This document shows positions 8,039 to 15,361 of a stretch of 42,732 nucleotides of DNA, in pieces. Under the pieces are notes generated by a model. The model was not told where the DNA came from. It made no database searches and saw only the letters and a list, made by a program, of their open reading frames with translations. Positions within the stretch are counted from its first letter, which is position 1. Each line of letters begins with the position of its first letter. A program made the translations under genes and the position numbers. Origin of the DNA: JAJFTV01 sp036825755 (lineage in GTDB: Bacteria > Chloroflexota > Anaerolineae > Anaerolineales > Anaerolineaceae); contig DAISXR010000020.1 of assembly GCA_036825755.1 (NCBI GenBank), positions 1 to 42,732 of the forward strand, read 5' to 3'.

Positions 8039-8473
8039 CTAGCAACCCCGGCAGGGAATCCCCAACCGGGCAAATTGAGCAGAAAGCATCCGCGCAGCGC
8101 CGTCAAAATACTCATCGCTCATTTGGGCTTCCAGACCATACTTTCGGTACACCCAGTCGGCATTGTGATAATTCATGCGATCCAGGATCACGGAATCTGT
8201 CCTGCCGGCCAACAGATCCGGCAGTTCCTCGCAACCGGGCAGCATGGGTGCGATCATCACAAATGTGCGGATACCGGCCTGGTGAAGTTCTGCAAGAGCC
8301 TTCAAACGCTGTGGGATGGATGGAGCGGCCGGTTCGAACATGACGCGAACACGATCATCGGCAGTGGTGATGCTGAATCCCACCTCGACCTCGCGCCCTT
8401 TTTTCAGAATATCGATATCGCGCGTCACCAATGGTGAACGGGTTTGCACGCTGACCGGCCAGCCGTTGTCGAT
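8039..8473 (-). CDS. SPL-family radical SAM protein, C-terminal part (N-terminus lost in the N gap)
   Basis: 144 residues are visible, from the edge of the N run to the stop. Motifs VSVQTRSPLVTRDIDILKK, VEVGFSITTADD, FEPAAPSIPQRLKALAELHQ and IRTFVMIAPMLPG are typical of the second half of the TIM-barrel of spore-photoproduct-lyase-like radical SAM proteins. The C-x3-C-x2-C cluster that binds the [4Fe-4S] and SAM lies N-terminal to this and is missing. Family members are about 280-350 residues, so roughly 450-600 bases of this gene are absent from the assembly, more than the 100 N inserted. The reading frame runs through the N run into the DUF4287 gene only by chance. The substrate is unknown; members of this family are not all DNA repair enzymes. 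Confidence 0.85.
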   Translation of the reverse strand: MDNGWPVSVQTRSPLVTRDIDILKKGREVEVGFSITTADDRVRVMFEPAAPSIPQRLKALAELHQAGIRTFVMIAPMLPGCEELPDLLAGRTDSVILDRMNYHNADWVYRKYGLEAQMSDEYFDGAARMLSAQFARLGIPCRGC

Positions 8474-8573
8474 NNNNNNNNNNNNNNNNNNNNNNNNNNN
8501 NNNNNNNNNNNNNNNNNNNNNNNNNNNNNNNNNNNNNNNNNNNNNNNNNNNNNNNNNNNNNNNNNNNNNNNNN
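8474..8573. other. assembly gap (100 N)
   Basis: Exactly 100 undetermined bases, the customary placeholder for a scaffold gap of unknown size. Two unrelated gene fragments of the same strand end at its edges. Confidence 0.98.
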
Positions 8574-8791
8574 TGTGGGCCGGTGGTTTGCTTTACCTCA
8601 AATTCAGGGCCGTGCAGGATGACATACGCGACCGCTCTGGCATGCCCCGTGCCAAGTTTGTAATCGACTTTCAGCCAGTCGATGATCTCCTTATGCTGAG
8701 TAAGGTTTTTCTCTTTTGATTCCTGTATGAAGTCATTGGGTGTTTTTCCGGTGATTTCTTCCACTTTGTCCAGATACGCTTGAAAAGACAT
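8574..8791 (-). CDS. DUF4287-domain protein, N-terminal part (C-terminus lost in the N gap)
   Basis: 72 residues from the ATG at 8791, which has a purine-rich AAGGAAAGGAAA stretch upstream. MSFQAYLDKVEEITGKTPNDF, then KEIIDWLKVDYKLGTGHARAVAYVI, is the DUF4287 pattern: a small helical domain with the G-x-G-H-A-R/x-A motif, found alone or fused to DUF5655. The function of the family is unknown. It is cut by the assembly gap, and whether another domain followed cannot be seen. Confidence 0.8.
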
Positions 8792-8904
8792 ACGCCTGTT
8801 TCCTTTCCTTGAAGGGCGTTAATCCCCACTGTTTTGTCTCCATTATTCAGTTGATTCTTTTATTGTGACCCATATTGTCTGAATTGGGCAGGGAGAGATC
8901 GGAC

Positions 8905-8934
8905 AAAAAAACAGCGCCGGTATTGCCGGCGCTG
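8905..8934 (-). terminator. rho-independent terminator of the 8956-10218 gene
   Basis: A perfect 9-bp stem (CAGCGCCGG at 8912-8920 with CCGGCGCTG at 8926-8934, 5-base loop) is followed on the minus strand by seven bases of T (AAAAAAA at 8905-8911 on the plus strand). It begins 21 bases behind the stop codon. Confidence 0.9.
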
Positions 8935-8955
8935 CTGGATGGAAAGAGAAAACGC

Positions 8956-10218
8956 TTACAGGTGTAATTTTTGAGCAGCGATAAAGCTCAAACCGGCTTC
9001 GGTGAGGGCGCGGGCGGTGTGATCCGCGGCAGCCACCTTATCGAGGAAGTTCTGCTGCATGGCGTCCCAATCGCCGCTGGAGATGACCTCGGACTTATCG
9101 CGGAAGTAATCCAAAATATCGGAGGGATGAGCGCGTTTGCCGTCGATTTGCGGATCGCCGCCCTCATGTTTGGCCGATATATTGGCCACATGATCGGCCA
9201 ATTGCACCAGTTCAGCGCGCCGGTCATAAGGCTGGATGACAATACTCTTCCAGGTCTCGGTAATGTGATGCTCAAAACGAACCACCTCTTCAAAGCCCAG
9301 ATCTTTGCGGATCTCGGCGGTGATTTCGAGGGTTTCGTTGTTGACGGAGTTACTCCAGTTGAACCCGATCAACGGAGAAGTGCCGTCATCTCGGGCAAAC
9401 AATTTAGCTCCAATCAGAGTCCACAGCCCGGCGTAGGGGTTGTCATTGCCCATGAAGACTGAGATCTTGAATTCGATATCCACGCCCAAACGGTAAAGCA
9501 GATATCCAACCAGCACGGTGCCGGGGTTGATGTTGAGCACCTGGCGTACACCATAGGTGGTGTAGAAGTGCAAAAACTCATCCAGCCACAACAGCGGATG
9601 ATCGTTAGGCTGTCCCACGCCGCCAAAATAACCGGTGATAGTGGCCGGGCCGCCCAGGTGAATATTGGAGCCGTCGGTGCCTTTGGTATCGAGAGTTTCC
9701 ACATAACTGGCCCCGATGATTTCCATGGCAGCAGCTATGGCAGCCAGGTCGCCATCAGCTTCCTGCTCTTTCATCTTGCGTACTTTGATCCAGCGGCCGG
9801 GCATGAGCGATTTTTCAGCGATGGCGCGTTTGGCCGCGGCGATCACCCACGGGAAATACTGCGCCGCGCTCACTTCCATGGTGACGGCGAACTCGTCCTT
9901 GAACTGAACCGTGCCCGCTCTGGCGCCTAAAACCTGGCGGCGAAAATCGGCTACAGAAACAAAGGCGTGTTGGTCACGCTGTTCCTGGAGCCACTTTAGA
10001 TCGTCAAGGTATTCCGGTTTAACGGCTTTTACACGCTCCAATAGAGCAGGCAACTGCCGAGCTGCCTCTGCTTTGGCATTGATTTCCTCCGGTGTGCCGT
10101 ACCGGGCAATCACCTCCAGAATATCATTCACCACGCGCGAATTGGGATCGAGCAGCAGGGAGTTCAGCTCATCGAGACGGGAAACAGGGATCTTCAGGCG
10201 TTCTCTCAGATCAGTCAT
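8956..10218 (-). CDS. conserved-looking 420-residue soluble protein of unknown function
   Basis: 420 residues, no signal peptide or membrane helix. The start at 10218 has AAGGAA at 8-nt spacing. The first 110 residues are helical and charged. The middle (residues about 150-330) alternates strands and helices in a barrel-like manner with notable motifs: ASYVETLDTKGTDGSNIHLGG, VLNINPGTVLVGYLLYRLGV, ISVFMGNDNPYAG and IGFNWSNSVNNETL. The density of Gly, Asn, Asp and His in these loops suggests an enzyme. I do not recognise the family and give no function. It is a monocistronic unit: its own terminator lies downstream, and 232 bases with a TATAAT at 10265-10270 (minus strand, no clear -35 box) lie upstream. 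Confidence 0.8.
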   Translation of the reverse strand: MTDLRERLKIPVSRLDELNSLLLDPNSRVVNDILEVIARYGTPEEINAKAEAARQLPALLERVKAVKPEYLDDLKWLQEQRDQHAFVSVADFRRQVLGARAGTVQFKDEFAVTMEVSAAQYFPWVIAAAKRAIAEKSLMPGRWIKVRKMKEQEADGDLAAIAAAMEIIGASYVETLDTKGTDGSNIHLGGPATITGYFGGVGQPNDHPLLWLDEFLHFYTTYGVRQVLNINPGTVLVGYLLYRLGVDIEFKISVFMGNDNPYAGLWTLIGAKLFARDDGTSPLIGFNWSNSVNNETLEITAEIRKDLGFEEVVRFEHHITETWKSIVIQPYDRRAELVQLADHVANISAKHEGGDPQIDGKRAHPSDILDYFRDKSEVISSGDWDAMQQNFLDKVAAADHTARALTEAGLSFIAAQKLHL

Positions 10219-10393
10219 GGTAAATTCCTTATTGAGTCATTCAGCAAATGGGGCCGTTGACAAAATTATACAACGGATGGCCCGAATAATGATCACAGTC
10301 AAACAAATGTGTTGTGATTCGTCCATCGTGATTTCTCCGGAAGGTCCCCAGCGATTTGATCCCGTGCGTCATTCATAATCTACCTCCGGAAGC

Positions 10394-10431
10394 AAAAATC
10401 CACCGATCACCCTGTGCAGTGATCGATGGAT
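10394..10431 (-). terminator. rho-independent terminator of the cupin gene
   Basis: Stem of 13 bp with one mismatch (ATCCACCGATCAC at 10398-10410 against GTGATCGATGGAT at 10419-10431, 8-base loop), followed on the minus strand by TTTTT. It lies 20 bases behind the cupin stop codon. Confidence 0.85.
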
Positions 10432-10450
10432 CTGTTTACTGCGAGATAAA

Positions 10451-10807
10451 TTAACAACCGAGAACGGTAGTTACATCATCCTTGTTGGGTACAACACACA
10501 GGAACTCGAACGGTTCATCCCCGATGTTGGCATACCAGTGCGGTATCTCAGCCGGGATGAAAACCACATCGCCTTTTTTCACTTCAAAGACCTGATCGGC
10601 GATACCGATACGCGCCCGCCCGTTGACCACATACTGCTCGTGTTCCACCAGGTTGGTGTGATTGGGCATACTGCCGCCAGGCTGAATGGTGAAGCAACGC
10701 ATGGCAAAGTTGGGGCCTTCCTCGGGCGAAATGAGCATTTTACGAGTAACGCCTTCACCGTTGGGGATATCAACGGGTTGAACTTCTGAGCTGTGCTTGA
10801 CTGACAT
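10451..10807 (-). CDS. single-domain cupin protein
   Basis: 118 residues, the size of a single cupin barrel. The first cupin motif is visible as GGSMPNHTNLVEHEQYVVNG (His..His-Glu metal ligands) and the second as GDVVFIPAEIPHWYANIG, with the third ligand His in P-H-W. Such small proteins bind a divalent metal and are often isomerases, dioxygenases or sensors; the substrate cannot be named. The ATG at 10807 has GGAGGGAAT upstream. It is the last gene of the row behind the CGGC-protein gene (70-base gap with an A/T hairpin), so it may be read from the same transcript or from its own promoter (TATAAT at 10881-10886, minus strand). Confidence 0.88.
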   Translation of the reverse strand: MSVKHSSEVQPVDIPNGEGVTRKMLISPEEGPNFAMRCFTIQPGGSMPNHTNLVEHEQYVVNGRARIGIADQVFEVKKGDVVFIPAEIPHWYANIGDEPFEFLCVVPNKDDVTTVLGC

Positions 10808-10856
10808 GAATATTCCCTCCAGAATGAATGAGTTCGGGCAGGTATTATGAGCCCGG

Positions 10857-10880
10857 TAAATAAGCGATATTGCTTATTTA
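10857..10880 (-). other. A/T-rich hairpin directly at the CGGC-gene stop codon
   Basis: A perfect 9-bp inverted repeat TAAATAAGC/GCTTATTTA with a 6-base loop; the outer arm contains the stop codon of the upstream gene. It could be a weak terminator, an RNA-processing site or an operator for the cupin gene. No T run of its own follows. Confidence 0.4.
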
Positions 10881-11321
10881 ATTATACGCCTTGCGAGTCT
10901 CTTCATCTTTGAGGGCCCAAACCAGTCTTTCCTTCCAGACAGGTCCATCCCAACTGCCCAGCTTCTGATGCATTTCAAAGTATTTCTGGGGGATGGGGTG
11001 TGTGCCCAGAACCACTTTGACGCCGTATTTTGTTTGAAGATAGTTCTTGAAAGTATCGATCCGCGGGCAGGGGGGATATCCCACCAGCATGCCTGTGGCC
11101 AGGTGGATCACCTGAGCTCCATTTTTCACCATTTCATCGCCGGTATATTCTATGTTTCCGCCGGGGCAGCCGTTGCAGGTGGTGTATCCTACCAGTTCAA
11201 CTTCCTGATCGGCATACTGGCTGAACGCGCCTTCGCGGTTGTGCAGCGCCCGAAAGCATTTTCCGCCGGCACAGGTGCGGTAGCGGTCGCAAATAATAAT
11301 TCCGATTTTTGTGGCTTCCAT
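10878..11321 (-). CDS. CGGC-domain (putative metal-binding) protein
   Basis: 147 residues from the ATG at 11321, chosen because AAGGAG stands 7 bases upstream; the frame is open ten codons further but without such a site. Visible cysteines: C-D-R-Y-R-T-C-A-G-G-K-C-F (near residue 11-23), T-T-C-N-G-C-P-G-G (about 48-56) and PPCPR (about 84). This follows the pattern of the CGGC domain family, small cytoplasmic proteins thought to bind a metal or Fe-S cluster; their function is not established. The neighbours (a dinitrogenase-cofactor-like protein and an XRE-cupin regulator upstream, a cupin downstream) all suggest metal or redox handling. Confidence 0.82.
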   Translation of the reverse strand: MEATKIGIIICDRYRTCAGGKCFRALHNREGAFSQYADQEVELVGYTTCNGCPGGNIEYTGDEMVKNGAQVIHLATGMLVGYPPCPRIDTFKNYLQTKYGVKVVLGTHPIPQKYFEMHQKLGSWDGPVWKERLVWALKDEETRKAYN

Positions 11322-11400
11322 CCAAATCTCCTTGATACGAATAATGTTCATCCGCCCGGATCACAAGATTGGTCTCACAGACGGGTCATGCTGAATTGGA

Positions 11401-11820
11401 TCAATGCAGTAGTTCCTGGTGGTCGATTAAAGTGCCGTTCAGATAAGCCTGAACTGCAGCATCGATATCGGTCAAATCTGTAACCACCGGACGAATATTC
11501 AAGCGGCGCATGCTTTCGTAGGCACCCATGCCCATTCCTCCACACAACACAGCCTCACAATCAGAGATCACTTCTGCCATGCCGGCGTGCTTATGGTGAG
11601 AGGCTTCGTCAACCCCATGACCTTCACCGTGATGTTCATGCTGGTGCTGTCCTTCAGGATGAGACTGGTCACTGAAGGTATGATGCCCGGGTTTTGGGCG
11701 CATTTGACGCCTAATGATTTTATCATCCTCACTCTCGACCACCAGATAGTATGGTGCGCGTCCGAAATGACGACTGATCGTTTTTCCATCGTCCGTAATG
11801 ACAGCAATTTTTCTATTCAT
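11401..11820 (-). CDS. dinitrogenase iron-molybdenum cofactor-like protein with His-rich insert
   Basis: 139 residues from the ATG at 11820 (GAGGG upstream); the longer frame is a shadow of the regulator gene. The N-terminus KIAVITDDGKTISRHFGRAPYYLVVE is the usual start of the NifX/NafY/MTH1175 fold, and CEAVLCGGMGMGAYESMRRLNIRPV its second half. Between them (residues about 45-80) is an insert with about a dozen histidines (HQHEHHGEGHG, SHHKHAG), which should bind Ni, Zn or Co. Proteins of this family without nitrogenase genes are common in anaerobes and are taken to be metal-cluster carriers. It is co-transcribed with the regulator gene 13 bases upstream. Confidence 0.88.
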   Translation of the reverse strand: MNRKIAVITDDGKTISRHFGRAPYYLVVESEDDKIIRRQMRPKPGHHTFSDQSHPEGQHQHEHHGEGHGVDEASHHKHAGMAEVISDCEAVLCGGMGMGAYESMRRLNIRPVVTDLTDIDAAVQAYLNGTLIDHQELLH

Positions 11821-11833
11821 TTTTACCCTCGTA

Positions 11834-12466
11834 TCATTTGACAAAATGTTGGTTGATTGGCTTTTCATTGGTATCGGCAGGTACCAGTACCAGCAGGATG
11901 CGGGCCTGGTCGGTATATGGATTATTCCAACGATGCGGCAGGCGAGCCTGGAATAACAGGCTGTCGCCGCTGGTGAGCGTAAAATTGGTACCGTCGATCT
12001 GGCATTGAAGCGCTCCATCCAGGCAATACAGGAATTCATGCCCGGTATGCATCACCGGCTGATCCCCACTACCCATACCGGGCGGCAAGGTAACCAAAAA
12101 CGGCTGGACATAACTGCCAACCAGGTTTTTGCCCAGGTTTTGCATCATCACCTGGCCTACCCACTCCGCAGAGCGAGTACTAGCCGGGGTGAAAACGGTA
12201 TCCCTTTCCTGTGGGTCTCCGGCAAAAAAGGCGACCATGGGCACATCCAGAGCATAGGCAAGCTGCTGCAGCGTATTCACCGATGGAGAGGTACGTCCGT
12301 TCTCCAGCAGACTGAGGGTGTTGATGTTGAGCCCGCTTTTTTCTGCCAGCGCTCGCAATGAAAGGTTGCGCTGTGTACGCAGGTCTCTTACTTTCATGCC
12401 GATTAAAATTTCTGCAGTCAGGGGACTGTCTGGAATGGGGGGTTGTGAAAAGCCATGGGTTTCCAT
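11834..12466 (-). CDS. XRE-family regulator with C-terminal cupin domain
   Basis: 210 residues from the ATG at 12466; the frame continues upstream but only through A/T-rich promoter-like sequence. The helix-turn-helix at residues about 25-80 reads VRDLRTQRNLSLRALAEKSG and NTLSLLENGRTSPSVNTLQQ, a standard HTH_3. The C-terminal cupin (about 100-200) shows H-T-G-H-E-F-L-Y-C-L-D-G and the P-H-R-W motif. Such proteins sense a small molecule or metal with the cupin barrel and usually repress or activate the adjacent genes. It is the first gene of the minus-strand row with the dinitrogenase-cofactor-like and CGGC proteins and stands divergent to the C39-like gene, so it may control both sides of 12467-12708. 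Confidence 0.88.
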   Translation of the reverse strand: METHGFSQPPIPDSPLTAEILIGMKVRDLRTQRNLSLRALAEKSGLNINTLSLLENGRTSPSVNTLQQLAYALDVPMVAFFAGDPQERDTVFTPASTRSAEWVGQVMMQNLGKNLVGSYVQPFLVTLPPGMGSGDQPVMHTGHEFLYCLDGALQCQIDGTNFTLTSGDSLLFQARLPHRWNNPYTDQARILLVLVPADTNEKPINQHFVK

Positions 12467-12517
12467 GTTTTTTAATCCACTTGAAGTGCGTAAGCTATTG
12501 TTGTTACGGATTGCGCT

Positions 12518-12544
12518 ATTTGTTCCTAATATTATAGTACAAAT
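12518..12544 (-). promoter_or_regulatory. -10 box and possible operator upstream of the XRE-cupin gene
   Basis: A TATAAT (minus strand, 12536-12531) is embedded in the partial inverted repeat ATTTGT...ACAAAT (12518-12523 and 12539-12544) with a central TAATATTA. No good -35 box is seen. A repeat over the -10 box of a regulator's own promoter is a plausible autoregulatory site, but this is inference. Confidence 0.35.
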
Positions 12545-12696
12545 ATAGATAATCTCACATAAAATCATAATAAAATAGTAAATGATCCAGGAATTGGATC
12601 GTAAAGGTGGAGTATCCCGATTTGAAAGGCATGGATCAATAATCAATCCTGAAGGTCTTTTAGTTCATTTTTACAGACTTGATACTTTCATTTTCT

Positions 12697-12702
12697 TATA
12701 AT
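12697..12702 (+). promoter_or_regulatory. -10 box placing the transcript start at the ATG of the C39-like gene
   Basis: TATAAT ends 6 bases before the ATG at 12709, so transcription would begin at or next to the start codon. There is no ribosome binding site before the ATG. Together these suggest a leaderless mRNA. A consensus -35 box at 17 bases is lacking. Confidence 0.4.
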
Positions 12703-12708
12703 ACGGAT

Positions 12709-13620
12709 ATGTCATCAGACTTTTTATCGGTAGTAAGGGTCTTCGATCATCTCACGGCTGATCAAATACGATTACGCCTCAATGAAATCCAGAAAGAAGA
12801 TCTTCGACAGGGATTTGAAGATACACTGCTTCAAATGTTGATGGCGAAAGAACCATCTTTCTCTGTTGAAGATTCCACAGGAATCCTGTGCGGTGTTTCT
12901 CCTTTTTTGACCCAGATGGACGAACAGGTTCTGTCAAGCCAGGTTCTTTCTGATTTTCAGAATTGCAGGCTGGAAAACATTGGCGTTGCCCTGCCGGTGG
13001 GTGATGCCCTGGATGCCGCGAACTCGGTGCATATCAACCAATTTGCTGCTGAGTTGCAGGTTGGCGGAGATAACCTGAATGCCAATTGCGGTCCCACATC
13101 CCTTGTGATGGCGTTGCATCAGTTAGGATTACGGGTTGAAGGGGAAACAGCCGATACGACTACCGGTGAAGCAGTTGACTTGGCGCGTAAATCGATGGCC
13201 GGCGCCTGGTATGAGGATGGGGTGGATGCTGCCGGAAGACGGGTGGATGGTGAACATAACGTCTTCTCTGATTTTGTAGATCTGGCGCGCGGCGTCACCG
13301 CTGCTGGAGCCGTGAGCCGGCGTATCAAGCCGGAAACGGATCAAATCATACAGTCTTTGCAGAATGGTGCGACGGTGATCGTAAGCGGACGGTTCGGCGG
13401 CAAGTATCCGCTGCCCTGGACGGGCGACCGTGGTTCTGACAATAAAACTGCGCCGGGTTTTGCCGATCAGCATCTGGTGCAGGTGAGCTCATATGATTCC
13501 TCTACCGGTCTGTTTACCATTAATGATCCGGCACGCAATTCAGCTCATCAGGTGACCGCTGCGGTTTTGGAATCATTTATGGCCGGAAACGAAGGTGCGC
13601 TGGAGATCCGGCGCGGATAA
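12709..13620 (+). CDS. papain-like cysteine peptidase, C39-like (Peptidase_C39_2 type)
   Basis: 303 residues counted from the ATG at 12709; a TTG at 12679 is an alternative start without a ribosome binding site. The catalytic core spans about residues 120-290: N-C-G-P-T-S-L (Cys127) is the nucleophile motif, Q-H-L-V-Q-V (His255) the general base, and F-T-I-N-D-P (Asn272/Asp273) the third residue. This is the order of the C39-like/papain-like fold. The N-terminal 115 residues are helical and unrecognised. There is no signal peptide or membrane helix. It stands alone on the plus strand between the regulator operon and the end of the injection-system operon. It may be a housekeeping peptidase, a bacteriocin-type processing enzyme, or cargo of the injection system; the last is speculation from location only. 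Confidence 0.78.
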   Translation: MSSDFLSVVRVFDHLTADQIRLRLNEIQKEDLRQGFEDTLLQMLMAKEPSFSVEDSTGILCGVSPFLTQMDEQVLSSQVLSDFQNCRLENIGVALPVGDALDAANSVHINQFAAELQVGGDNLNANCGPTSLVMALHQLGLRVEGETADTTTGEAVDLARKSMAGAWYEDGVDAAGRRVDGEHNVFSDFVDLARGVTAAGAVSRRIKPETDQIIQSLQNGATVIVSGRFGGKYPLPWTGDRGSDNKTAPGFADQHLVQVSSYDSSTGLFTINDPARNSAHQVTAAVLESFMAGNEGALEIRRG

Positions 13621-13640
13621 CACCCCCAACGAGTTGATCC

Positions 13641-13664
13641 AAAATTTTAGAGTTTAAGAAACTC
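13641..13664 (-). terminator. weak terminator at the end of the injection-system operon
   Basis: On the minus strand, 2 bases behind the stop codon of the transglycosylase gene, a 6-bp stem GAGTTT/AAACTC with a 3-base loop is followed by TAAAATTTT. The stem is short and A/T-rich, so termination is probably partial. Confidence 0.5.
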
Positions 13665-13666
13665 AA

Positions 13667-15343
13667 CTATTCAGTTGTGGTTCCGTTGATAGCGTAATTT
13701 TTGACCCGCTCCACATACAGGCAGGCGGTGGGGCATCCGGTGGGAAGCGCACAGTAATTTTCAAAGGTGATGGGTATCTCGCTATCCACCAGCGTTTTGA
13801 TCCCGGTGGCGATGCAATTATTGCCGGCATGATAGTTCGCGATGGTGAAATCCCACAGATCTTCATAGGTGGTTACGGTTGCCAGCGGTTGATCCACCAA
13901 CCCGCGGATGGTCTGATCGACCTGTGTGACATTGGCGCGGATCACACGGGTGATCAGATCGATTTCCTGATCGGTGCCCACCGGCCGCAGCGCCAGGCCG
14001 CGTACCATCGCGCGCTCATCATCGGTCATACTGGCATAACCGGCGGCGCACTCGTCTTCTTTATATTGTTTTGTGCAGGTATTCAGGAAGATTTCTGTAT
14101 CCCAGTTCAACATCACATCCACGCCGTATTCTGAAAGGCAGCCCAATCCATATTCAAACTGGATGCCGGGTTCGGGCCAGAACTGGCTCTCCTGGGTGAT
14201 GATGGCTTTCACTACACGGGGAGGGATGCCGTATTTAGAGCCTGCCTCCACCAATTGTCGGTCATACTGATTCTGGCTGTCCAGACCGGCCTGGTATGTT
14301 TTTTCTTCGCCGCAGGTATTGGCATTGCTGTTGTCGAGCAGGCCGTTCTGCACACAGGTACTGGCATCCACCTTACCGGTAAAGATCAATTTTCCGGCCA
14401 GGATATACAGATGGTGGCTGGTGGCCAGATCCAATTCGCTTTGCGGGATGGTGAACAAAATACCGTTGGGGTGGGCATATTCCGGGAAAATATCCCAGGT
14501 GAGCGCGGCATAGTCGAGCTGGTTGTAGGGCATGTTTTCAGCGGACAGAATATCCACCAGATACTGGCCGCCGTTTTCTCCCCGGTACAGGTTACGGATG
14601 TGAGCAGTTTGGTGTTCGCTTTCATCACCAAAGCTGGAAACCACCCAGTATTCGGCAAAAACTCCCTGGTTGGTTGTGAGGGGCAGGTTTAATTCGCAGG
14701 TATCACCGTTGTTACAGTCATATTGCCTGCCGCCCATGATGACGTGTACCTCTTTGATTTCATAACCGGGCATGGGCTCGGTGCCGGTGAAGGTGATGAG
14801 CGGTTTCTGGCTGCACCATTGTCCCAGCGTACAGTTTGGCATCAGATAGCGGCTTTCACTTTTGGGAGCCGGCTCATAGGTGTTGTAATCGCGGTAGAAA
14901 TAGCCCTGGTAGGTGAGGTAGGAACCGGTGCAGGCGCTGGTCGCACCGCTCTCAATGAATGAAGTACAGGGAGCCGCAGATACCCATTCGTCATAGATTT
15001 TCAGACCGCAATAAGCCTGAATATCTTCCCCGGTGGGTTGTTCCTCATCCTGGCGGTAAACCTCACACAGTTCTTTACTGTCCACCCAGGCTTTCAGGGT
15101 CCACACATGTACCATTCCGCTCTGGGGGGTAAACAAAAACCGCCCGGTGGTATCACCGGATACAGATTTGACCGGTGCTGCCAGAAATAACAACGACAGG
15201 GTGATCAGGATCAGCAGATAACGATGCAGTCGGGTATCAGCCAACCGCGAGTTCAGGCATGCCCGCAGGTGTTTAAATATCTTGACGCAGGGAACGAGCC
15301 CTTCAGACAAACGGGCCGGGGTTCGATGCGTCGGGAATGACAT
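13667..15343 (-). CDS. membrane-anchored SLT-type lytic transglycosylase
   Basis: 558 residues. After a basic cytoplasmic stretch of about 40 residues, one membrane helix (RYLLILITLSLLFLAAPV, about 41-58) sends the rest outside. Residues about 65-360 are Cys-rich beta-type sequence without recognisable family. A lysozyme-like SLT domain follows, starting around 365: YGIPPRVVKAIITQESQFWP with the catalytic Glu at about 385, then FEYGLGCLSEYG, and near 505 N-Y-H-A-G, the equivalent of the Y-N-A-G motif. The enzyme should cleave the glycan strands of peptidoglycan. As the last gene of the injection-system operon (gap of 18 bases), it may open the wall where the particle is docked. The start codon has AAAGG ten bases upstream; a shorter form starting later is possible. 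Confidence 0.85.
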   Translation of the reverse strand: MSFPTHRTPARLSEGLVPCVKIFKHLRACLNSRLADTRLHRYLLILITLSLLFLAAPVKSVSGDTTGRFLFTPQSGMVHVWTLKAWVDSKELCEVYRQDEEQPTGEDIQAYCGLKIYDEWVSAAPCTSFIESGATSACTGSYLTYQGYFYRDYNTYEPAPKSESRYLMPNCTLGQWCSQKPLITFTGTEPMPGYEIKEVHVIMGGRQYDCNNGDTCELNLPLTTNQGVFAEYWVVSSFGDESEHQTAHIRNLYRGENGGQYLVDILSAENMPYNQLDYAALTWDIFPEYAHPNGILFTIPQSELDLATSHHLYILAGKLIFTGKVDASTCVQNGLLDNSNANTCGEEKTYQAGLDSQNQYDRQLVEAGSKYGIPPRVVKAIITQESQFWPEPGIQFEYGLGCLSEYGVDVMLNWDTEIFLNTCTKQYKEDECAAGYASMTDDERAMVRGLALRPVGTDQEIDLITRVIRANVTQVDQTIRGLVDQPLATVTTYEDLWDFTIANYHAGNNCIATGIKTLVDSEIPITFENYCALPTGCPTACLYVERVKNYAINGTTTE

Positions 15344-15361
15344 ACGTTGATATGCCTTTGC

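Noticed and set aside
8039..8791. A single 250-residue protein through the N run
   Set aside because: The two ends belong to unrelated families and the frame across 100 N is accidental.
10257..10290. TTGACA on the plus strand at 10257 as a promoter
   Set aside because: No -10 box at 16-18 bases and no plus-strand gene downstream.
12466..12646. N-terminal extension of the XRE-cupin regulator
   Set aside because: The extension is A/T-rich, encodes Ile/Tyr-rich sequence without homology and covers the -10 box; the ATG at 12466 directly precedes the family pattern.
12679..12702. TTGATA at 12679 as -35 box for the C39-like gene
   Set aside because: Only 12 bases separate it from TATAAT, too short for a sigma70 promoter.
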